This document shows, one piece after another, positions 54,448 through 64,000 of a stretch of DNA of 64,000 nt. The position numbers were made by a program, and so were the translations under genes. The notes under the pieces are model-generated. The model saw nothing but the letters and a program-made list of their open reading frames with translations. It had not been told where the DNA came from and searched no databases. Positions within the stretch are counted from its first letter, which is position 1. The number at the start of each line of letters is the position of its first letter. This stretch comes from Phytophthora colocasiae (lineage: Eukaryota; Oomycota; Peronosporomycetes; Peronosporales; Peronosporaceae): the NCBI GenBank assembly GCA_018806915.1, contig JAGKQI010000102.1:868001-932000 (forward strand), written 5' to 3'.

Positions 54448-55853
54448 TTTCACGAGTTCCTGCTACTAAATCCACTTGAATAATTTCTGCGCCTTGTTAA
54501 AACTCCAAACTCACGCTACGTTGGACCCCTTGTGCCTCTGGAACCTAGGTTAGCAAGTATGTAGAGAGAACTCGCAGTTAGACATTAAACAAGTGGTGAA
54601 GAAGCGACTGCTACTGGACTCCTAGGAGTCTCCTACCGACGCGATTCGCGTGATTTTTTCGCGACGAGAGTAGCTGTACACAGTGGTTGGAGAGTACTCC
54701 CTGTTGCGAAGGCTTTGAGGCGCAGGGACACACGTATCCGCTCGGAAGACGAGCGGCGAATGGAGCGGCACTGCCTTGTGTCGGTCCACGACCGAATGTC
54801 ACAGTGCGGCGGTGGGGCAGCTTGTGTGCATAAACAGGGTGTAAAGCCAGTTGAAAAACCACAATGTCAGTTGTGATTGGTGGAAATAGCCAACTGATAA
54901 CAAGCTTGTTACTTGGAGTTCGTTTGACTTAGGCTCACTATACTTGGAAACTAGGTCGTTACTTAGTCAACCATTTTTGAGCTTACAGGTTGGGCTTGCT
55001 CGAAAGACATACGAAGCTTACGTGCTGCCAGTGGGAGCGGTTGCTCGATTGAAGCCTTGTCACTCGTGGAGATCGTTCCGAGTAGAATCCATGCGTTTCG
55101 TGCCGTTGAAACTGCAGAAGATGACCTCGTTGCCGCGAGAGCAGCAGCGCCACTGCAGCAATTATGGTGCAAGCAATCGAGTTCTGCAATATACTGTAGT
55201 GCACGCTTCAACGCATTCTCAGATATAGTCCTGCAAGACTGCATGTATTAATAGCTGTTGCCACTAGGATACCGGACTGCATTGTGCGGACTGTCATTGT
55301 CAACATTTGTGGGGGCACGACCACTGCGACGGCAACACAGCTGACATCCATCGTGCGGCTCTGGAAGAAGGGTTTCGTGTGAGCGACGGGGTTGTCTGAC
55401 GCTGCGCTTTCACTTGCTGCTGGTGTGACGATCTTTGAGCGGATCACTTCGATGTTGACTGTACTGTGTGCAAGTACTGTATTTCACTGATTGGCTGGAT
55501 AGGCATGCGTCTTTACGACCACGGCGCATTGTTCACTGAGCTGCAGTAGCTCGCAGCCAAACGTTATGTATCGCCGCATCATCGCAGGTTGCAATGCAGC
55601 AACGCTAGGTCACTGCCCAGATGTCGTTGTGTTCGACACATGACAATTATTCTGAGCCTAAAGTAGGTTGGGTTCTAATTTCGGTCCGATTCTATTTTCA
55701 CGACAGTTGTTGCGCATCAACAATCTAAAGATGGCTACGCTATTTTCGCAACACTGCAAACACGTGATGCTCTCTCTCTCTTCCCCTCGCTTCGCTAGCC
55801 ACCACGAGTGCTACCAACAATAATTGCTGGCAGCAACAGCAACGTTTTGCAAA
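54448..55853. other. 1.4-kb stretch, no recognised gene
   Basis: This is the region upstream of pseudokinase 2 and of the ARL13 fusion. Small frames (for example 54944-55228 plus and 55208-55447 minus) look random. The only structure seen is the 14-bp palindrome GACTCCTAGGAGTC at 54617-54630. A CT-rich tract at 55769-55795 lies about 60 bp before the ARL13 start. Confidence 0.5.
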
Positions 55854-57605
55854 ATGAGCGCACGACGACTGCGTGAAGCTACCAAGGCAACGCCTAGGAG
55901 CATCCCCAGTGCGTTATTGTTCGTGTGCAGTGTTCCTATCGTTAGACTTACAAATATTCTGCTTTACAGATACACCACACAAGGCTGCCGAGAGCGAGCA
56001 TGAATATCTTCGACAATGTGTTGACCCCGTCCTGATGCCGCTCATCGAGTCGCTGCTGCTCTACCAGCCCGAAAGTGTCTATCACTTTATCCATGATTTC
56101 GTGGATGAACAAAAAGCCAATCGCTTCGCACACCACACGAGGAGTGTTGGCTACGCTAAAAAACTTACTAACCGCCAGAAGATGGCGGATTTCATGTCAA
56201 CTAATGTGATCCCCGTCATGGATGACCTAGCCAAACAAATTCTACGCGAAAAGCCCAATTCCGTCAAAGGTGAGACTTGAAGTGGAATAGATTTTAAGTT
56301 GAATCTAAGCCGTCTTTTTGCAAAGCTTTTATCAGGGACGTGGTTGCCGCGCGAATCGTTATCGAGTCTGATGAAGCGTCGAACCAACCCGAAGCTGAAG
56401 TTCATTTCAGTCTTCACGACCGCGTTCTTTGTCGGTACAAAGGCCGGCCTAGATATTTTCCAGGCGTCATCACTGCTATCGATGATAACAGAAACTTTAC
56501 CGTCTTGTACGATGATGGAAAGACAGAGAGCAACGTACATTACATGTGTCTAAAGCTACAAGAAAGCACCAATGCAGTACCCACACGAAACGGAAAGCCT
56601 GAAGACAATCAGGAAAAGTCGAAGATCACCCGAAAAATGGCGATTGTACTTCTGATTATTGGTATCGACGGAGCAGGGAAGACTACGCTTCTATCCACAT
56701 TACAAGGTGATCTAGACAAAGAACATGTTCCGAGTGCAGGATTTACATCGGCAACATTCGAGACTGAAACAGGATCCGCAACATTTTACGACCTTGGGGG
56801 AGGCCCGACATTCCGCAACGTGTGGAAAGAATATTATGCCGACGTAAGTACCTTTGAAGTACTTCTTTAAGCAACACAACTGCATCATTACTGACTGCCA
56901 AACGTTTGAATGTGCACAGGTCCATGGTGTTATCTTTGTGGTTGATTCTTCAAGTGAAAATTCGGTTCTTCAGGCTGCGAATGTACTGGAAGAATCAATG
57001 GCGAACGAATTGATGATCAACAAACCACTGCTAATGTAAGTACAAGCTGTAAGTTGGTATTTGATCTCGTGCACTGACAAAAAAACTTGCATGAACTCTG
57101 CAGCTTCGCCAACAAACGAGACCATTCTGACGCGGTACAAGAGCACGAAATGCAGAGCTTACTGCGTCTAAACAAGTTTCCAAGCTCCAAGATCACCCCT
57201 TGCGTTGCCAAGCCAGCAGTTTATGGTGGTGTTGTAGATGAACGTATTGAAGCAGGACTTCAGTGGCTTTTTGATCAAGTCCACAACGACTTTGACACAC
57301 TTCAGGAACGTGTCGAGAGGGATCTTGCAACGAAGAAGAAGCTTGATCAGGAGAGACGGGAGCACCAACGTGCTCGGGTCTCGCGATGGAAAGAAGAACG
57401 CGAACTTAACCAAATGCAAATGCACGACAAGCCTTCAGCGGAGGGTCATAGTTCAGCCTCAAAATCTGCTGTTGATCGACCAGAAGAAGCCGTCATACAG
57501 TGCTCGGAGTGCAAAATAGCCCCAGCAGTAACTAAGTGTGCAGCATCTAAATGGATGCCTGTATGCGAGAACTGCGCAACAATGCTTAGAAGTCAGTCCA
57601 GATAA
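55854..57605 (+). CDS. ARL13-type GTPase fused to RIIa/Dpy30-like and Tudor-like domains
   Basis: This is a predicted ciliary small GTPase. ATG 55854 opens exon 1 (MSARRLREATKATPRSIP). Exon 2 (about 55972-56270) and the start of exon 3 encode two RIIa/Dpy30-like hairpins (IESLLLYQPESVYHFIHDFV and ILREKPNSVKAFIRDVV). A Tudor-like barrel follows (DRVLCRYKGRPRYFPGVITA, FTVLYDDGKTES). The GTPase has G1 GIDGAGKTT, switch-II DLGGGPTFRNVWKEYYAD and VHGVIFVVDSS, as in ARL13B (DLGGG, GVIFVVDSS), and an ANKRD base motif. An Arg/Glu coiled coil and a Cys cluster (C-x2-C-x8-C-x8-C-x2-C) end the protein. Introns are near 55910-55971, 56271-56325 (acceptor CAAAG chosen for frame), 56845-56920 and 57037-57103. 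The fusion order is the unusual part. Confidence 0.8.
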
Positions 57606-57669
57606 CCTTGTAATTCAAGACTGCTTCAGCAAACCTCAATTGCGTCTATAGGAATCCCAACAGTATCGT

Positions 57670-59093
57670 CTATCTTCGCTTCTTTCCTTTCTTGCCACGA
57701 CGTTGCTCCTCTTCTTCCTCCTTTTTCTCTTTTTTAGACCGTGCACCGCTGACAATCTTCTCTACGTTCTCCTTTTTCTTTTTTTTGCGCATTTCCTTGC
57801 GCTCCCGGCGCTTCTCAGCAGCCTTCTGCTCTTTTTCAAGCCGAACTCGGTCAGCTTCGGCCCTTTGAAGCGCGGCCTCCTCGTCAGCTTCTTGCTGTTC
57901 AGGATCAACATCCTCTTCATCTGGTGTCTTGGCAGTTACTTCTACTTCCTCTGCGACCTGAGGCTTAACTTTGCCGAGTGCAATAAGCTCTTCCTGTAGC
58001 GCCCTATCCATCTCGTCATCCAAAATGCTGAGGTCGCTAAACACACCGAGCTCCTCCTCTTTCTCACGGTGCTTTTTCGAAGTGAGATGGTTCTGCAGCT
58101 GCTTTGTGGACTTAAATGTCTTGTTGCACAGGTCACACACAAGCACGTCCGCATCCATTTTCTTTCGGAGCTTCTCAAGTTCTTGCTCAATGTCTCTGTC
58201 GGCAACACGGCTGGTCTCCAAGTTGCTGTCAGCCCAGAGCTTTTCCTGCTGCTCTTGAAAAGCACGTTTTTCAGCGTCAAACGCGGCTTGCTTTTCGCGC
58301 TTCTTAGCCTCTTCTTCTAGACGTCGTTGCTCCTTTTCCTGCTCCTTTTGCTTCTGGAACGCTCGTACACGCGGATCGCGGCGATACACAAACTCCACAA
58401 GCTCGCGAACCTCCGTAGTAAACGCCTTCTTGGCAGCATCTCGCAGCTTCTTGTTCTCTTTCTCCATCGCTCGTCTCACCAATCTCGTCGGTGCATCGGT
58501 CGTCTTGTACTCATCTACCCATGCAAAGCTGCGCTGTGTTGTGTAGCTTTTCCAGTGCTGGTAGAAGTAGTTGACATCATCCATAGCAGTGTTGGCATCT
58601 CCAAGCTCCGGTGCAACTGCAGTATTCGAACCATCATCACCATCGAGATCCAGTCCGTCGATCTGTTTCACATAAATAATAATTAACACAACAAACCAGG
58701 CGGAAACTTTTTTGGCAACAAACTAACCTTCGTGAAGAGCTCTCCATACACAAAGTAGAAGCTCTTCTCGTCCGAGCCGAAGCCAGAATACACCGACGCA
58801 CTGAAGTACCGGTACAAGTTGAGCTCGTCCTCGTCTTCATCATCATCATTTCCGTCTCCTCCGCGTAGAATCTGTTCTCTGTGTTCGTCATACCATTTCT
58901 TCTCGTGCGGGTCACTCAGCACCTCGTAGGCGTTTTGAATGGTTTGGAACTGCTCTGTGGCCTCCTCGCTCGAGATTCCATTCTTCTGGTGCTTATCAGG
59001 GTGCCACCGTAGCGCTTGCAGTCGGAAGGCCTTCTTTATCTCGACAGCAGACGCATCACGCGCAACAGCCAGGACTTCATAGTGACAGCGCAT
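57670..59093 (-). CDS. DNAJC21: DNAJC21/Jjj1, J-protein for late 60S ribosome maturation
   Basis: This cytosolic Hsp40 stimulates Hsp70 to recycle pre-60S factors. ATG 59093 starts the J domain (HYEVLAVARDASAVEIKKAF, with HPD in LRWHPDKHQ). An acidic linker and SFYFVYGELF close exon 1. After one intron (about 58664-58729) come YQHWKSYTTQRSFAWVDEY (the Jjj1 conserved block), a long charged helix and a U1-type C2H2 finger, CDLCNKTFKSTKQLQNHLTS..H. A Lys/Glu-rich tail ends KKGKKRR. The second C-terminal zinc finger found in some members is not seen. The 5' end faces the gene at 59162 across 68 bp that include a perfect palindrome. Confidence 0.88.
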
Positions 59094-59105
59094 TTTCACC
59101 CAGCG

Positions 59106-59145
59106 AAAAAAAGAGTGGACTCAAATTTTAGTCCACTCTTTTTTT
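59106..59145. repeat. perfect inverted repeat (16-bp arms) in a divergent promoter
   Basis: AAAAAAAGAGTGGACT (59106-59121) and its exact complement (59130-59145) surround an 8-base spacer CAAATTTT. It fills most of the 68 bp between the DNAJC21 ATG (59093) and the ATG at 59162, so it must lie in the 5' leader or core promoter of both. Confidence 0.95.
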
Positions 59146-59161
59146 GTATCCAAATCAAAAA

Positions 59162-59806
59162 ATGATGCAGAGAAGTAAAGCCAAGGACGATGGCGCGGCA
59201 GGAGCCAACTCCGCGGCTACAATCTGTGAGTTATGCGACCTGTACACGCGCAATGACTTGGAAGGCAAATGGACAGAGCTCGCGGAAGTCTATGACGTAC
59301 GATCTCTTCACTCGATACACTACCAGTGGGTCCAATGCTAATTAGTTTTTCCTGTGTAGCAACGCCGCAATGTTGACAATTTCCGGGAGATTCTGGATCT
59401 GAGCGCCCCGAGCGCACGCATGGGCGACCTCAACGGCTGGCACTTGGAGCGAATGGCCGTGGGCGAATTTGAACCTGGAGCTGGTGCTAGTGCCAGCGAC
59501 TTAGCCGAGATCAAGCGTGAGAGTCGACTGATCAAGCAGACGCTGATGAAGGTGATGGCGAATGGACGCAACTTCAAGGCCAAAAGAGATGAGCTGGAGG
59601 CGGCAATGACTAAGCAGCGAGAGGCGTTGACTGTCGAGCTGACTGAAGCCAAGGAGTTCCTCGGCCAGGCACATTTGCTGAACGCCTGCGACTCCGCTGC
59701 CATTGAGGTTAGTGAACCGGCACCGGTTGAGGAACGCCTGCGGTCTACCGTTAAACACCCGGAGCTGTCGTCAACGGTTGATCTAAGTGAGTCGCCATCA
59801 ATTTAA
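59162..59806 (+). CDS. unrecognised coiled-coil protein
   Basis: I do not recognise this protein. Exon 1 (ATG 59162) reads ATICELCDLYTRNDLEGKW and ends at about 59296. A short intron (GTACG to TGTAG, about 59297-59359) joins in frame to RRNVDNFREILDLSAPSARM. The centre has GDLNGWHLERMAVGEFEPG and a long charged helix (IKRESRLIKQTLMKVMANGR, DELEAAMTKQREALTVELTE), probably coiled coil. There is no signal peptide or membrane segment. It shares a very short palindromic promoter with DNAJC21. The total is about 190 residues. Confidence 0.6.
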
Positions 59807-59969
59807 GTATGAAGGAGGGTAAGAACATTGAAAACAGGGCGGAACTCCAGTGCATTCGTCCGGTGCTTCCCGAAATCGGCCACACTCTATCGGTGACTTG
59901 ACTAGCCTCCCGTCTTGCTTGCCCTCCTGACTTTCTGTTCGTGCACACCTGTCGAACTGCTGCTACATT

Positions 59970-60874
59970 CTAGTCGACGTGAAGACGCTCCTCAAGGTAC
60001 TTGACGGCATCCTTCGTGATGATCAGCAGGTCCTTCTGCAGGATCGAGTACACGTTAATCTTGTTCTGCGCGATCGTGTCCACGTACGGGATGTTGCGCG
60101 TGGCAAGCTGGAAGCTCGACTCCACCTCTTCGCCGCCCACGAACAACGCGTGGTCCCAGCCACGGCCGCCCAGCAGTTTCTTCATATCCTTCGTCTTGGT
60201 AACCTGATCGTATCAACGAGAACATGAACAAGTCGGCATGAGCAACATAATCACCATGTCAAACAGTTACGTACGTCAATGTCCAGCGAGTCCACAACGG
60301 CCAACTTGCCCTCACGGAGCTTAGTTGACAACGCCACGCGCAGTCCCATAGCGCGCACCTTCTTGGGCAAGCTGTACGAGAAATCACGCAGCACAGGGCC
60401 GTGCACGCGGTAACCTCCACGCCACTGCGGCGCACGGATGTCGCCAACACGAGCGCGTCCAGATCCTTTCTGCTTCCACGGCTTGCGCGTAGACCCGCTC
60501 ACCTCGGAGCGCGTCTTGGTCTTGTTGGTTCCAGAGCGACGGCACGCCAGTTGCCAGCGCACCACACGCTGCAGGATGTCCACACGATCAGGAGCGCCGA
60601 AGACTTCTCCATCCATAGTCACAGATCCCAGGTCCTGTTCTTCCTCGGCAAGCGACAGTAGCTGCAGCTCCAGGGCGCCTGACGGCGTCACCTTAACTTG
60701 CTGTGCCGCGGCAATCACGCGAGGAGGGGGCATCGGCTTCTCCTCGGCCAGGGACAGGTTGGACGGCATGGTGGCCGCCTGCGTACTGGCTGCACGTGCG
60801 AGACTCGCACGCGGTGCGGACACATGTAGCGCCGCCACGCCGCGCAGCAATCGGTTCATGGACACAGTCGCCAT
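59970..60874 (-). CDS. MRPL4: mitochondrial large-subunit ribosomal protein uL4m
   Basis: This is a structural protein of the mitochondrial 50S-type subunit. It has a basic, Ala/Ser-rich presequence (MNRLLRGVAALHVSAPRASL). The uL4 signature is clear: TKTRSEVSGSTRKPWKQKGS and GRARVGDIRAPQWRGG, then the extended globular part SLPKKVRAMGLRVALSTKL. Exon 2 (59970 to about 60201) has LLGGRGWDHALFVGG, IAQNKINVYSILQKDLLIIT and ends LEERLHVD. One intron lies at about 60202-60275. Confidence 0.9.
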
Positions 60875-61035
60875 CGTCTCCCTTGTAAGATGTCTGTGCG
60901 GCTCTCGATGGATGGCGTGCGGTCAGTCACAACATGAAAAACCCAATTGGGTTTTACAAAACTAATCGCGATTCCGATTGGCCACCTCAGTGCAACTATT
61001 CGCTTTAAAAGTCAGTGTCGGCATCTTCCCCCTGC
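60875..61035. promoter_or_regulatory. divergent promoter uL4m / Rictor with 18-bp palindrome
   Basis: This 161-bp region has a perfect 18-bp palindrome centred on CCCAATTGGG (60938-60955), which contains back-to-back CCAAT and ATTGG. A further ATTGG lies at 60977-60981. It is a candidate NF-Y-type site; this is inference from motif. Confidence 0.5.
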
Positions 61036-64000
61036 ATGGCGTCTCAACGCAGAGGCTCTGCCCCGCGTGGAGATGGCAGTTTGGCCGCCATCTGCACGCT
61101 TATCGAGCGTAGCAACCTGGACCGCAAGTCCAAGCTCGACAGTACAGGCCGAATCTGCTACGTGCGTATCATTTGAAGTTGTTTGTCTGCAAATAAAGCT
61201 AAATCCACTGCGTGTTGTATCCATAGGAGCTGAAAAATGACCCCTTACTGCTCGACAGCTTCCCGATGGAGCGTCTCATGAAGGCAATGCGTCGTCTGGT
61301 GTGCGATTCAGACACATCTACACGTGCTGGAGCTCTCCGGGCTCTTCGCTACGCCATCAGCAGCAGCACTAGCATTAAACACCTCGTGGATCTCAATTTA
61401 CCGGTATTTGTGGTACGTTCGTTGGAACGCGAGCAGAAGCACCTGGCGGAGCGTGTTCAAGCACTAAAAGTTGTTCGGCGGATCTTGGAAATCGATGCGG
61501 CGCAGATGCCCACGGGTCTTGTGTGCTCACTGGCGGCCATTGCAGGCCACAAGGACGACAATATGCGCCGAGTCTGCTTGGAGACCCTCCGGGAGCTTGC
61601 ACTGTTGAATGTAGAAGTTGTGGCTGAAGCTAATGGCACAAAGATTCTCGTGGATGCCATTTTGGAGCCGTCGTTCCAAGATTTGGCCGATTCGCTACTG
61701 ATGACGTTGCTGTTGATTCTAAATGAGCCATCCACACGCAAGTTTATTGAACCTTTTGTGGATTCCCAGGTGCTTCTGGCGCCGTTTACCGATACGGATT
61801 TACCTGCAGGCAATGAGAGGAGACAGCGGTGGATGGCGAGTCGGAATGCTATTGTGACTATGATGCGGTCATGGACGGGTATGGTAGTGCTGACGAGCAA
61901 CCCACAGGGTCTACAGTCGCTGATTCAATTACTGGTGCGACCGGTTGGAGAGGACGTTCAGAAAGCAGTGCTGTCTACAATTTGTGAGATTTTTTACAAA
62001 AAGACGAGCTTTGACAGATCAGCGGCTGACGCTGCTGCTGACACCCCTGCTCTCCCCGTTAGCTTGTCTAGCGCAGAGCAATTGCCGCTCGCTGTCAACC
62101 ATAATTTGCTGGACAACTACACAGTGATTATCCTGTTAGCTATGATTCATTGTGGTATCCTCGAGGCACTGGTGACTTTGGGAACGGGACCGTCTCGAGC
62201 GCTGGCGGATCCGGCAATTGATCTTCAAGCAGATATCTTACGTATGGCATCGCGTCTGCTGCCGGACCAGCACTGTGCGTCATTGTTAGCACTCCCCCGC
62301 CTAGTTTCATCGACTTCGCTTACTACGACTACTACAATGTCGCTTGGCGACCACGCAAAGAGCCTGTTGGAGCGTCTGCAACGCGAGAAATCGATTCGAG
62401 CTAGCGAGATGCTAGGTGAACTGGCTAATGCTGTTGGTGCAAACTCAGGGAGCATCGCCACACGTGGCGTGTCGTTGGTATCGTACGGTGGAAGTGGTGT
62501 TAACGGCGTGCAGTTAGCGTCGGAGCTTTTGCGTGACACGAACCGGCCGTCAAATCTCTTGGCTCTGCAGCAAATTGCGGGTGTGGTACGTCTACCGTCT
62601 TCTAGTGGTGGCAGTGGCATTGGAACTGGTGGTGGGTCTGCGAATTATGCAATTGCAGCTCCTTCAACACAGCGCGGCACGAAGAGTGCGACTGCGCAAC
62701 TGAAGGACAGTCTAACATCGCGAGAGCTAATGGTACTCGAACTGAAGCAATCGCTAGATGCTCAGATGGATGACAGTACGTTTAAGGACATGCTTCACAA
62801 CCGCTCGCGCGTGTTAACGGACAAAAACTACAAAAACTGGAATTGGGATATCATTTCCGAAATGCTGGAGGGTCCATTGTCAAACCCGCAGCGATTGTCA
62901 GAGGCCATGAAAACCAAATTCTTCAAGCGTCTTTCAGGCTTTTTCCGGTGCGACCAGGGCAACAAGGGTTATTTCTCCAACCTGTACTGGATTCCAGACC
63001 ACGTGCCGTACTTGCGTCCAGCCTGCCAGATGTACACGCTACTGTTGAACCACCCCGAAGGCTTGCTTTTCCTAAAGACCGATCGCCGTGGCCAATTACT
63101 GACAGAAATTTCATCAGCACTGGAGCTGGAGGCACGACCTGAGGCTGCTATCGTGGAGTCCCATATTGGAGTCCTAAAGGCGCGCATGTTTTCACCGGAT
63201 TACGTCTCAAGACGTATGTTACGTGAATACTTCACACTGTTAGGACTCATGAGCTCGAGCAAGGAAGGTCTTAAGATGATGGAACAGTCAAATCTGTTCC
63301 AGCGGCTTTACGTGATGGGAACTACAAAAGGCCACGATTTCCTGTGCCGCCTTATTCTTGCGAACTTAGACTACTCCGTTGACGGCAGTTCGCGGAAGCT
63401 ACTGCAGTCGTGGATGATGGAGGGTTCAAAGGCCCTACGCTTGTATGCGACTTGTTTGCTGCGAGCTTTGCTGCGTTCCGAGGTCGCAGACTTTGATAAA
63501 TGGGGTATCGATGCTCTCGTGACTCAGCTTACACAGGAGGAAGAGGTTGCCAAGGCAGCACTGAGTGTGTTAGAAGAAGCAGCGGAGACACCTGCATGCT
63601 TGTTGGCGATGATCCTGAAGCGACCAATGAAGTTGATTCAGCTGAAGGATAAACGAGCTGAGTCCCTACTTCTTCGGTCGCTTTCGCTAGCTGAGGGACT
63701 GAACTTCCTACGTGACACTGGTGATTGGATCCCTCGTACTCTTGCTGCTTGGCGTCGTGAGAAACATATATCCTATGTTCACGCCGTTGAGCACGCACTT
63801 TTCCGTGGCTTGCACCGCGATGCTGCTGGGCGTGAGCGTGGATCGAGCAACAGCGCAACCAGCACAAGGCAAACGTGCTCTCCAACTCCCATCCCAGTTA
63901 ATGTGCCTATGAAGCGAGGTGGTGGAGTCGGACTCAAACCTCCTAGTGGTGGGAGCAGTCAGCGTTCGCTGTGGGGGCTGGATTGGCTGTACCGTATGCC
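61036..64000 (+). CDS. RICTOR: Rictor, TORC2 subunit (3' end outside window)
   Basis: This is the defining scaffold of TOR complex 2 (Rictor/Ste16/Pianissimo/AVO3). ATG 61036 opens a short exon ending TGRICY. A 69-bp intron (about 61159-61227) follows, then a long exon running off the window. The N-terminal armadillo-like helices (LKVVRRILEIDAAQMPTGLV, LETLRELALLN) are followed by a low-complexity linker. The conserved middle then appears: NWNWDIISEMLEGPL, FFKRLSGFFR, REYFTLLGLMSSSKEGLKMM, LANLDYSVDG, KALRLYATCLLRALLRS and WGIDALVTQL, in the family order. About 965 residues are visible and the C-terminus is missing. Confidence 0.93.

Noticed and set aside
54617..54630. 14-bp palindrome GACTCCTAGGAGTC
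   Set aside because: It is short, with no gene start or repeat nearby; a 14-bp palindrome can arise by chance in 64 kb.
1..64000. CRISPR arrays, operons, rRNA genes or functional tRNA genes
   Set aside because: None is visible; the only tRNA-like block (18992-19075) does not fold, and gene structure is eukaryotic throughout.

Overview
The window looks like nuclear DNA from an oomycete, most likely Phytophthora or a close relative. The genes are closely packed on both strands. Most introns are short (about 60-75 bp) with GT-AG ends. Several families are typical of oomycetes: LRR receptor-like TKL kinases, proteins with repeated 'WRKY19-like' C/H fingers, and DUF6818-type SANT-like proteins. 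An ARL13-type gene points to a lineage with cilia (zoospores). There are no operons, ribosome binding sites or CRISPR arrays. Genus and protein families were assigned by reading translations, not by database search.

Left part (1-16.1 kb): the 3' end of RPB4, an archaeal-type phosphoglycerate mutase, a poorly understood 1.7 kb stretch, an SR splicing factor, the Golgi SNARE GOS28, the giant intronless HEATR5/Laa1 protein, kinetochore CENP-L, a Qc-SNARE (SYP5/syntaxin-8 type) and the mitochondrial chaperone Tim9. 16.1-23.7 kb: a UPF0598 gene with an apparently broken frame, two tail-to-tail DUF6818 paralogues with a tRNA-like remnant between them, and a TYW3-Kelch-TYW2 fusion for wybutosine synthesis. 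23.8-39.1 kb: APC1, CENP-C, poly(A) polymerase and a PH-RasGEF protein.

Centre (39.2-44.5 kb): a nearly intact, recent Ty1/copia retrotransposon with almost identical LTRs and a 5-bp target duplication. 44.5-54.4 kb is an accessory-looking region. Two LRR receptor-like pseudokinases point towards each other. Between them are a LINE 3' fragment with a 16-bp target duplication, a five-finger WRKY19-like protein and a TRAIP-like RING protein. Right part (55.8-64 kb): an unusual RIIa/Dpy30-Tudor-ARL13 fusion, DNAJC21/Jjj1, an unrecognised coiled-coil protein, mitochondrial uL4 and the 5' part of Rictor (cut by the window end).

Several genes serve shared cell functions: kinetochore and mitosis (CENP-C, CENP-L, APC1), membrane traffic (GOS28, Qc-SNARE, HEATR5), RNA metabolism (RPB4, SR protein, PAP, TYW fusion) and ribosome supply (DNAJC21, uL4m). 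Many genes are divergently paired over 70-180 bp. Five of the six short divergent promoters read here contain CCAAT/ATTGG pentamers, and three contain perfect palindromes. These shared promoters, the ARL13 fusion and the pseudokinase pair are the most interesting features.
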